A stretch of DNA of 64,000 bases. Origin: Epiperipatus broadwayi. Its lineage: Eukaryota > Onychophora > Udeonychophora > Euonychophora > Peripatidae. The notes beneath the pieces are model-generated. The model did no database searches. It was not told the origin of the DNA and was given only the letters and a program-made list of their open reading frames with translations. Position numbers and translations under genes: made by a program. Below are positions 12,693 to 21,199 of the stretch, in pieces. Numbering within the stretch: position 1 is the stretch's first letter; every line of letters begins with the position of its first letter. The stretch is taken from contig JAQFVV010000020.1 of NCBI GenBank assembly GCA_028023455.1, positions 7,855,092-7,919,091 of the forward strand, written 5' to 3'.

Positions 12693-13076
12693 GTGTAGAG
12701 CAGAAGTCTGCAACCTTTTTGCACTTAAGAGCACATTCTAAAATACCGGCCAGGTGGCGGGCACCATTTATTTTTTCAATGTAAATTTATAGTTGGATAT
12801 TGTTAATAATACACATAATGTACAAAAAAATATTTATTTCAAAATTAAAGTTTTAACATATAATTAACGTTTATATTTTTACGCTGTAAAAGTATAGTAT
12901 GCCCTACAATTTGATTACAATATAATACAATAATTTATAAGAAATTTTAAAAATTAAATTTATTTGTATCAGATAAATAATTTTTTATCATGTTCAGATA
13001 GTGGCGGGCACACATAAAATGGTCTGCAGGCGATGTGGTGCCCGCGGGCATAGGATTGGGGACTCCTGGTGTAGAC
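12693..13076. mobile_element. hAT-type MITE, 368 bp, with 8-bp target duplication
   Basis: The element runs 12701-13068. It starts CAGAAGTCTGCAACCTTTTT and ends ATTGGGGACTCCTG, an imperfect inverted repeat of the hAT CAGNNGTC...AACC type. It is flanked by GTGTAGAG (12693-12700) and GTGTAGAC (13069-13076), an 8-bp target duplication with one mismatch, as expected for hAT insertion. The interior has no coding capacity. Subterminal GGCGGGCAC and GTGCCCGCGGGC blocks near the two ends are much more GC-rich than the surroundings. Confidence 0.85.
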
Positions 13077-13616
13077 GGTCCGAAGCAAGAGCTAAAAATT
13101 CCTGGATCAGGTTCCAGATAATCAAAATAAATATAATAGTATGATTAATTAAATGATCCCAAAGTCTTCATTTTGATACTTTATAAGTTTGGTGATTTCA
13201 AAAACAACTGAAAATATAACCTTTTTAAATGAAGTATATTATCCACATGAAACAATTTTTTTTTTAATATACACTAAATGTCTTAAAAAAAAACAATTGT
13301 TTTAATTGAGAACGATCTAACCTGTGAAAAGAAGTTGTAATTTTTTGTTCTTAAAGCCAGAAGTAAAAACACCCTGGCTAATATATTAAAGAGCAGCTTA
13401 TCCATGTTTATTTACTATATCTATAATGACCAGAATATATGGATAGAATATGAAGCAATTTTCTTGCTTGCTTCCGTTAAGATGATAAATAGAAAATCAA
13501 GATTCTCCTTACAGATAATAGCAATTCATTTTCTTAAAGAATTGATAATAAATGAACAGGTGAATTCTTCAATTACCCAAGAGACTATGTATGATATAGG
13601 TAGATAATAAATTTTA
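13077..13616. other. AT-rich noncoding DNA
   Basis: No supported feature. A short open frame at 13404-13607 (+) has no recognisable motif. Confidence 0.4.
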
Positions 13617-13720
13617 TTGGAATGATGTGAAAAAAGAAATTGGATTATATTTGAAGAGACCTTCATCCCATAGTAGATCAATAATAATTGAAATTGGTAA
13701 TAATGACATAATAACTAAAT
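13617..13720 (+). pseudogene. Fragment of an RTE-type LINE 3' end
   Basis: The conceptual reading resembles the last residues of the RTE family also seen at 17400-17720 and 62030-62190: a WKKK-like block followed by RDLHPIVDQ, corresponding to the ETFILQ region of the better copies. It is too short to stand alone and is called by analogy with those copies. Confidence 0.4.
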
Positions 13721-14482
13721 ATCCGGACTGCTCATAAATGATTATTATAATTTTGATTCAAAATATTACCAAGCAGGTACTGGTCATAAAATTCTTCCAA
13801 ACTATCATTAGAAGATGGTATTTATGACTTTCATGAGTCAATCATATTATTTGATTTTGTTTTTTCTCTTATCAAGAATCTGAAGAAGCATTAATGTTGA
13901 TTGGTTTAATGAAATAAACTTCGCTGTGCAGGTTCAGAAAAAAGTTTCAAAAACATTGTAAAAATTGATGTTTTAAAGTTAAATAGATAACCAAATTATA
14001 CTGGATATATGGCAAAAATTGAAGTATCATTTGAATAATCTACATGTGGCTAAATGCTCATAATAAAAGTCTTAAATTTTATGCATAACACATCAAAATT
14101 ATTCTTCCTTTTTCATTAGATTGTAAACTGCAACATTTAAATAAATTTATTTAAAATCAAAGAATGTGTTCACTGTACATTGCACACATATACTTAAACA
14201 CAACACAGCATTTTCTTATCAAAAGTTTTAAAAATAATTACTATGTATTGCATGAATGATGAATAATTAGTATGATTACTTACTTATAGAGATTAGTATT
14301 AGTTTGCTTTTCTATATCAGACCACTCAGAAAATGCTTCACACATCATTTCTGCAAAAAAACGTTCTCGATAGGCATGCCTAGTAATGCGAGTTTGACCA
14401 GTTGAACTTCCTCTGGAGTGAGGCAAAGCAAACTAAATAAAAAAAAGTAAATGTTTTAAATGAATATATACCATTAATATAT
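13721..14482. other. AT-rich noncoding DNA
   Basis: No supported feature. Confidence 0.4.
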
Positions 14483-15129
14483 ATGTTATATATAGAGCTC
14501 GCAACACAAACTCTTAACAAGCTTTGTAAAATACCCCCAACCTCAGATCAGTTTCTGGTGGCGTCCTCAGTGAGGTGCTAGGATATTCAATCATTAGATT
14601 AAAAATGCCAGGACAAGCCCAGCTCTTTATCTAATATATAACTATTAAGTAGAAACTCTGAAATTTTCAGACATTCATATGTCTTCCAACCCAGCTATCT
14701 AACTTAAATAGCCATATGGGACTGAACTAAGTTCAGATACACCATATATTAATAGCTTTAGCAATATAAAATTGCCAAAGCCTCATAGCAAAAAATAAAA
14801 TTACAAAAAACTCATGATGCTATGATGGCTTTGGCGATTTTATATTGCTAAAGCTATTAATGTATGGTGTATCTAAACTTAGTTCAGTCCCATATGGCTA
14901 TTTAAGTTAGATAGTTGGATTGGAAGACATATGGATGTCTGAAAATTTCAGAGTTTCTATTTAATAGTTATACATTAGATAAAGTGCTGGGTTTGTCCTA
15001 GTATTTTTAATCTAATGATTGAATATCCTAACACCTCACTGAGGACGCCTGTAGCAGAAACCGATCTGAGGTTGGGGGTATTCTACAAAGCTTGAAAAAA
15101 GTTTGTTTTGCGAGCTCTATATATAACAT
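14483..15129. mobile_element. Foldback element with about 310-bp arms
   Basis: The left arm (14483-14790) pairs with the right arm (14818-15129) at roughly 90 percent or better by eye. The outer ends are ATGTTATATATAGAGCTCGC and its complement. The centre is a 27-base A-rich loop. There is no coding capacity. The arms include the GCTTTAGCAATATAAAATTGCC and CCCATATGGCTATTTAAGTT blocks in opposite orientation. The 15108-15344 (+) open frame starts inside the right arm and is not a gene. Target duplications were not resolved because the ends merge with AT repeats. Confidence 0.85.
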
Positions 15130-15448
15130 TTGTAAACACAAGCTTAATTAAATTAGATCATGTGTCATCTGACTTGATTTTTTTTGAAACATATATATAT
15201 ATATATTCTTATTTTGGTTTTATCAGTATATCTTTCATCTTATCTCAGTCATATCGTCATCATGTGTCTAACTCAAAAGTTAGACGACCCTTTCTTCTAT
15301 GGATGCATTTTGAAATATCCACTTTTCAAATGAATGAAAAATAAATAAATGAAATTATGTAACTTTATACATATATTTTAAAATTATTTAAGCTTAACTT
15401 CATATATATATATATATCAACCTTGTATTCCATCATACAGTAAAACAG
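15130..15448. other. AT-rich spacer between two foldbacks
   Basis: AT dinucleotide runs (near 15191-15206 and 15403-15415); no gene seen. Confidence 0.45.
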
Positions 15449-15692
15449 GCAAAACTCTCCATACAGTAGTGCCACTAAGAGCAAGCCAGAGTAATCAATG
15501 GCTGCCAAAAGGCTTGTGCATAAAATCTTTATCTAGTGCCTATTCATCCAATATCCCCAAACTAGTTTCTAACTTGTGGCTTTCATCAGTGAGGAGCCTT
15601 GGATCTGAAAGTACTGCACCTAGATCTTAGGATTACTCTGGCTTGTATTGAGTGACACTACTGTATGGAGAGTTTTGCCTGTTTTAATAACA
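15449..15692. mobile_element. Small foldback/MITE with about 50-bp terminal inverted repeats
   Basis: The left end (CAGGCAAAACTCTCCATACA, continuing to GAGTAATC at about 15499) is repeated in inverse orientation at about 15632-15692. The 130-base interior contains, on the minus strand, CTGATGA (15583-15589) followed 13 bases later by GAAAC (15565-15569). Related copies or pieces lie at 3379, 29757, 34281-35247 and 51097. Just beyond the right end is a tract with GATCATGTGATGTTTAGTGG that recurs next to other copies. Confidence 0.75.
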
Positions 15693-15779
15693 GTTATGAG
15701 CAAGCATAAGAAATGGTGATCATGTGATGTTTAGTGGTCCATCCATACATTCCTGAAACATATGAATAAAGACTTTAAT

Positions 15780-15837
15780 GGTCCAAATCTGTGCATTTCA
15801 TGCTAAGTTAGCACTCTTCAGTTGAGTCCAGATAACA
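15780..15837 (-). ncRNA. Hammerhead-like motif downstream of a Penelope-like GIY-YIG remnant
   Basis: Minus strand: CTGAAGA at 15815-15821 (position 7 of the core is variable in hammerheads), stem II GTGCT/AGCAT with loop AACTT (15800-15814), GAAA at 15796-15799, then a short AT/AT stem III with loop GCACAG. It is homologous to the motif in the 5657-6279 foldback. Pairing in stem I is poorer here, so this copy is probably decayed. Confidence 0.55.
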
Positions 15838-15869
15838 ATCTCTTGCATATATTTTCACTATTTGTTTAT

Positions 15870-16072
15870 TACTATATATCTAGAAAATTACAACAGTTTG
15901 ATTACAAGTGTCAAATTTTCTGCACTCTCTATCATATAAATATTGTTTAAGTCTCCTGCCTATGTAAATAGTTTTCTTGTTATCATTTTTACAATCAACA
16001 TATATAATTTCATATATATTGTTTAAATTGTCAACTTTTATTTCATATATGTAATTAAGTAAAACACCCATC

Positions 16073-16075
<3 letters not shown>
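15870..16075 (-). pseudogene. Penelope-like element GIY-YIG endonuclease remnant
   Basis: The 64-residue minus-strand frame (16074 down to 15880) contains YVDCKNDNKKTIYIGRRLKQ followed by a run ending FDTCNQTVV. This matches the GIY-YIG endonuclease of Penelope-like retroelements, where a cysteine-containing strand (Y..CKNCNKKYIG) leads to G.RLKQRL and a later acidic and histidine region. The first cysteine and YIG are kept; the second cysteine and much of the rest are lost. The N-terminal side is cut by a microsatellite at 16073. A hammerhead-like motif follows downstream on the same strand, as in Penelope-like terminal repeats. Confidence 0.6.

Positions 16076-16164
<89 letters not shown>
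16073..16164. repeat. (AAT)n followed by (ATT)n microsatellite
   Basis: About 12.7 AAT units (16073-16110) are followed at once by about 18 ATT units (16111-16164). The two halves are reverse complements, so a single strand folds into a perfect hairpin of about 38 bp. It lies between a Penelope-like remnant and a 650-bp foldback. Confidence 0.95.
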
Positions 16165-16169
16165 GTAAA

Positions 16170-16817
16170 TTGACTTTAGTTTGATATCAAGCTTATATGA
16201 ACATATATTTTATCTATATATCTTTTTTTTGTATTATAATTATTTCTATTAAACATAAAATTTGTATAAATAATTTTTATTGACTTTTTCTTAATACTAT
16301 TAAATTTATTTTTAATTTTATTAATATTTATAAACTTATTTATTACATCAGTAGAATAATTATTAATACCCTACCTTTTTTTAATTACTTCAATTTTATT
16401 TCACAATATCCTATTGAACAAATTTTAATTATACAATACACCAGGAACTCAATTTTTAAAAAACCATAATAATTTCATTTCTATAAATATTTATTATATT
16501 TTCTTCAATAGTACTGTTATTTAGATTAAAAATTATTATATAATTAGAGCAATTAAAATTTGTTCCAGTAATAAGATATTGCAAAATAAAATTGAAATAA
16601 TTAAGAAAAAGGCATTTATTAATAATCATTCTATTGATATAATAAATATGCTTACAAAAACTAATAAAATAAAAAATAAAATTAACAATAATACAAAAAA
16701 GGCAATAAAAATTATTTACATAAGTTTTATTGTTAACAAAAATAATTACAATATAATGAGAAAAATAATAAGATATTTGGATAACAAAATATAAGCTTCA
16801 TATTAAAGTAAAGTCAA
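16170..16817. mobile_element. Foldback element with about 260-bp arms
   Basis: The left arm (16170-16429) begins TTGACTTTAGTTTGATATC; the right arm (16552-16817) ends AATATGAAGCTTATATT-type sequence in complement, finishing AAAGTAAAGTCAA. The arms match over their length with scattered mismatches and small indels. The loop is about 120 bases. The 16579-16794 (+) open frame lies wholly in the right arm and is not a gene. Confidence 0.8.
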
Positions 16818-17399
16818 TCAGCAAAAGAAAAATAATAAGGATAATTTACCTAATTACAACAATAAAAGTTAATAATATAAATATGGTAATGTATATAAAA
16901 TTAAACGTGTTACTGTAAAACTGATAATAAGGAAATTAAATAGAATAGTACGACTAAAAATAAATTATTAAGACTTCACTTTTCTACTACCTGCCATGGT
17001 TCATTAGCATTGAGAAATCAAATGTTAACAAACTTATCTTTAAGAAAGAATAATAATAATAATAATAAAGGAATGATCCATGCACATTTGTGACATGCTA
17101 TGTTGTAAATAATTTATTCTTCTTTTCAATATTTGAAAAATAAAGTTTTTTTATGATTTTTATCAGATATTATATATTTTTTAAAAAATCTTAATTTCTA
17201 GAAAAGAAAAAAACATGGAGAATTCATATACAAAAGTATTAAAATAAATTAATAGATGTTTTCTGATATGTACAATTTTACATCAATATAAATTCTCTCA
17301 TTATAAAATTATTTTTAAATATAAAAAGAAAATTATGATTGTCAATATTAATTATATTTTTAGTTATTAGTTTGTAAATAAATTGCCATAAGAAATACA
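16818..17399. other. AT-rich noncoding DNA
   Basis: No supported feature; short (TAA)n run at about 17050-17066. Confidence 0.4.
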
Positions 17400-17720
17400 T
17401 GTTAGAAGTAACAAGTGAGAAAACAAACAGGTATTACTAACATTACTAAAAGAATTAAGAGACTGAAATGGAGTTGGTCTGGACATACTGCTAGAAGAGA
17501 TGATTAATAGATGCACAATTAGAATCTTAAATGGGATTCCAAAAGATTGTAAAATACCTAGAAAGGGACCATGTGTGAGATGGATGAATGAAATAACATA
17601 ATATGCTGGAGTGATGTGGAAAAGAGATGATTGAGATCAGAGAGGATAAATTGAACTTGGAGACCTTCATCCTGCAGAGGCTCAAGAAAGGCTGAAAATG
17701 ATGATGATAATGATAATATA
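17400..17720 (+). pseudogene. RTE/BovB-type LINE, 3' terminal fragment
   Basis: One plus-strand frame reads RIKRLKWSWSGHTARRDD, the conserved W.W.GH.AR block near the C-terminus of RTE-type reverse transcriptase proteins. Later frames give a RWMNEI block, a W.RDA-like block and LETFILQ, followed by an ATGATGATGATAATGATAAT tail (about 17698-17717). RTE elements typically end in short simple repeats. Frames shift several times, so the copy is dead and strongly 5'-truncated. A sister tail lies at 62030-62190 on the other strand. Confidence 0.65.
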
Positions 17721-18430
17721 AATGTTTTGCATGCAATGTATATGTATACATATGTGTATAAAGCGATCACATTCAGACAATAACTTTGTTTTTTCTTCTT
17801 TGTCAATGTTATTTAAAAAATACTTGACAACAATTTAATAAAGAACCTAATATTTATTTTGTACAAAAGAAATAGCCTCTACACAGATATCTACTATTTA
17901 GAACTAATAGTCTACTGAAACAAGCAATGATACTAATTTTCCCAAAAAAGAAAAACAACAGTTTTTAATAATGAATGGTAAGAAATTTTATATATTATTT
18001 TATTGCAAATTTTATGAAGAATAATTTGAAATCATTAAAAAGACTCTCAATATAAAACACACTAAAATTTATAATTTAGGAATAAATTTAAAAATATTTA
18101 AATTTTTATTTTATTTATTTTTATGATAATTATTAAATTTTCTTAGCTTTATTGTTTTTAAGATATGTTAGTTTTATGAGCATTTAATATTTTATATCAT
18201 TTATTATGTAATTTCATGCTATAGTGAAAATTGCATCTTCAACAAATGCATAAAAAAAGTAAATATGGCATTTTCATCAGTTAACAGATTAAGCAGCTTA
18301 TAATAACAATTACACATTTATATCTTAAAACAATTATAATATATATAATATAATAACAATTATAATATAATAACAATTACAATTATAATATTCAATAATA
18401 AATTATAGATTTATGCTTTACGCTTATCCA
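17721..18430. other. AT-rich noncoding DNA
   Basis: No supported feature. The stretch 18336-18390 repeats AACAATTATAATATA-type units. Confidence 0.4.
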
Positions 18431-18650
18431 AATTGATAATATTAAATAGTGCTATCACCCTTATAACGTAAGGCTGTATAATTAATAGCAATTAGTCAAT
18501 TAAAATGGCTTAGTGCTTTCAGAGTAACAATGGTTATGAATATGGAGTAAACATACTCCGAAAGTGCTAAGCCATTTTAATTGACTAATTGCTATTAATT
18601 ATACAGCTTTACATTATAAGTGTGATAGCACTATTTAATATTATCAATTA
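18431..18650. mobile_element. Foldback element with about 95-bp arms
   Basis: The left arm starts AATTGATAATATTAAATAGT at 18431 and ends near 18525. The right arm (18555-18650) is its reverse complement with few mismatches. The loop contains GGTTATGAATATGGAG. The ATGAATATGGAG and AAAGCGCT/AAAGTGCT phrases recur near 37993-38020, 49484-49520 and 50912-50945, so this is a repeat family. Confidence 0.85.
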
Positions 18651-18725
18651 TAGTATTAGAAAGAGTGAGAATAAAACATATAATTGAATATTGATCATCA
18701 TCACACATACTACTTAGCAGTAAGA

Positions 18726-19225
18726 NNNNNNNNNNNNNNNNNNNNNNNNNNNNNNNNNNNNNNNNNNNNNNNNNNNNNNNNNNNNNNNNNNNNNNNNNNN
18801 NNNNNNNNNNNNNNNNNNNNNNNNNNNNNNNNNNNNNNNNNNNNNNNNNNNNNNNNNNNNNNNNNNNNNNNNNNNNNNNNNNNNNNNNNNNNNNNNNNNN
18901 NNNNNNNNNNNNNNNNNNNNNNNNNNNNNNNNNNNNNNNNNNNNNNNNNNNNNNNNNNNNNNNNNNNNNNNNNNNNNNNNNNNNNNNNNNNNNNNNNNNN
19001 NNNNNNNNNNNNNNNNNNNNNNNNNNNNNNNNNNNNNNNNNNNNNNNNNNNNNNNNNNNNNNNNNNNNNNNNNNNNNNNNNNNNNNNNNNNNNNNNNNNN
19101 NNNNNNNNNNNNNNNNNNNNNNNNNNNNNNNNNNNNNNNNNNNNNNNNNNNNNNNNNNNNNNNNNNNNNNNNNNNNNNNNNNNNNNNNNNNNNNNNNNNN
19201 NNNNNNNNNNNNNNNNNNNNNNNNN
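18726..19225. other. Assembly gap, 500 N
   Basis: Exactly 500 N, a conventional placeholder for a gap of unknown size. The first base after the gap corresponds to base 4 of the LTR that follows, so the contig ends almost exactly at a repeat boundary. The 18684-19286 reading frame across the N run is an artefact. Confidence 0.98.
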
Positions 19226-19707
19226 ATTAGAGTTAAAAATAATTATGCTTATTAAATGTGTATTACAGTTAAATATTTTATTTTAAATAAATTTCATTCT
19301 ATTGATAAAAATTGCATAACCTATTAGTCAAACATATATATACATCTAGCGTATATATATGAGTTAATGCAAAATTCTGCTGAAATAAAATGCTTATTCT
19401 ATTGTAAAATAATAATATATTGTTGTTCAAATTTTATTAAAATATTTAGTATGATTTGATTTTGAGATAAGCCCACCAACATTTCTGAAAGAATGTATAT
19501 TTTAATTAGTGAGCCGTTCAAGTCTAATTAAAGATGGCATTTTCTTTCTTGCTTTTTAATTAATAGAATTCCAACTTTAAAGTAAGAAAGTTTAGAGTAA
19601 AAAATTGAAGTTATTTTTAGAACGTGTTGTTTTGAAACAAAGCAGCAAGGGGGGGCTTATCAAGATCTCAGATCATACAAACAATGGAAGGTAGCTGGCA
19701 GAGAAAG

Positions 19708-19716
19708 TATAAATAG
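19708..19716 (+). promoter_or_regulatory. TATA box of the 5' LTR
   Basis: TATAAATAG, preceded by GAGAAAG. An initiator-like TTCAGAC lies about 33 bases downstream (19741). This is the likely start for genomic RNA. The identical box in the 3' LTR is at 25778-25786. Confidence 0.6.
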
Positions 19717-20688
19717 TAGGGAGAACAAAAGAGATTATTATTCAGACTTTTCTTTTTGAAGGAATCAGTTGATTCTGATTTTGCTTGTGAAGGCGATTTA
19801 TTAAGATTTTTCTTGCTGTTTTATTTCCAAGTTTTCTGGAAAGTGCATTCAGATTTCTCTTGGGAGAAATCCGTCAGATTTTGCCTCACATTTAGCTTGT
19901 GCTTCAAAAAAAATTATACAGCTGTCATTTTCAAACAATGGCGAAGTTGGAACCTGCTCCAGTTAAAACCAACCGTATTTTGAGGAAAATGGATATGCTT
20001 GGCTAGGCAAATCATAGCTTTGCCTATCGCCGAGGTTCCTAAATACCATCCAAAAATGCCTTAACATCCAATCAATAACCATATGAACTCTATGCCGTGT
20101 CTGGAGAACTTTTCATGGAAGCCATACTTCATATTTTCATTGTCCGGACAAACACCTATCGTCGGTCGGATCAAGCCACGGACGCCGTAGGAAACATCAC
20201 GGAAAAAGGACGGTATCGTATCTACTATATTAAACTATCTCGTATGCTACTTTTGATTCATATTGTTGTATTGAAATATATGTCTTTGCTATGTAAACCT
20301 TTTATGAGTTAACCTTAAATATATTTTGGGATCATCTAGCTATATGTAACCTTTTTACCTTCGCTATTCTTCCTTACTAACCATTGTAAATATTTAGTAT
20401 TTCGTTGCGGTTAAATTTAATAGTTAACTTTTTGTCATTTGAAATCTCTTTCCAGTTTTATTTATGTTGTTAATTAAATCCAAGTCAGTTTCTTTTGTGT
20501 GCCAACTTGATCTCCTTGATAACACCTCTTTTTGTCCGCCATTTGCTTATCACGTATATTTGATTTAGCTATATACGTTCTAAGTCAATTTTAAACACGG
20601 TTTTTAGCGCAAAGCCATAAGAAATGCTTTGCGAAAGGTTTTTATTATCTATCGTACTTTATCGAGAAGATCGCGTTGGAATTTTTTT

Positions 20689-20694
20689 AATAAA
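20689..20694 (+). terminator. AATAAA in the LTR, possible polyadenylation signal
   Basis: AATAAA about 950 bases downstream of the predicted start. The equivalent signal in the 3' LTR (near 26764) would serve to end the transcript. Other AT-rich candidates exist, so this is a guess. Confidence 0.3.
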
Positions 20695-21199
20695 ATTGGG
20701 AAGAAAAGAATTTGACCGCAAACCTATTAACTTGTTTTCTTTTTATTGTCTAATTAGTTTGTTGCAGTAATTTAGGGGAATAGCGGAGGCCCATTAAAGC
20801 CCTATTCATATTTTAAAGCCATTAATTAAACATTATTTAATTATCAAAAACTTGAGTTTCTTAGTTATATTAAATGCTTTATTTTTACTTTTCAATGATC
20901 CAGGCACGCAAAACGCAAACACCAACACATATTTTTATGTACTTTACACATTTAGCTTTTAGCTCTATAGGATTTCCCGTCCATGTCTCTACCGCTGTTG
21001 CTAAGCTTTGTGGCCGGTTGAAAAATAATTTATGCCTGGCTCAGATGGTGTTGTTTGTTTGTGATCAGGCCTCGAGAACAGGCGAATGGGCAGAGGTCAT
21101 ATGTATTCTTGATTTATATCTCGCGTATGGTTGGCCTTGAGGTACTTTCGCCTGGTATTCGAACTGGGTTAAATCTACACACATCATCTGACTGTCACA

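Larger units (their letters stand above)
19226..21199 (+). repeat. 5' LTR (first three bases lost in gap)
   Basis: It aligns to 25296-27275 with about five substitutions (for example C at 19952 against A in the 3' copy) and indels in T-runs, plus an 8-base insertion in the 3' copy near 26336. It ends ACTGTCACA at 21199. No conserved protein is encoded; short open frames such as 20874-21140 occur identically in both copies and have no recognisable domain. The start TGC, present at 25293-25295, falls at the gap edge. Confidence 0.9.

Noticed and set aside
16073-16164. CRISPR or other ordered array
   Set aside because: Simple trinucleotide repeat; no spacers, and the sequence is eukaryotic.
16579-16794. 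71-residue plus-strand open frame rich in K, N and I
   Set aside because: It lies inside a foldback arm and reflects A-rich composition.
18684-19286. 200-residue open frame
   Set aside because: It consists almost wholly of translated N bases across the assembly gap.
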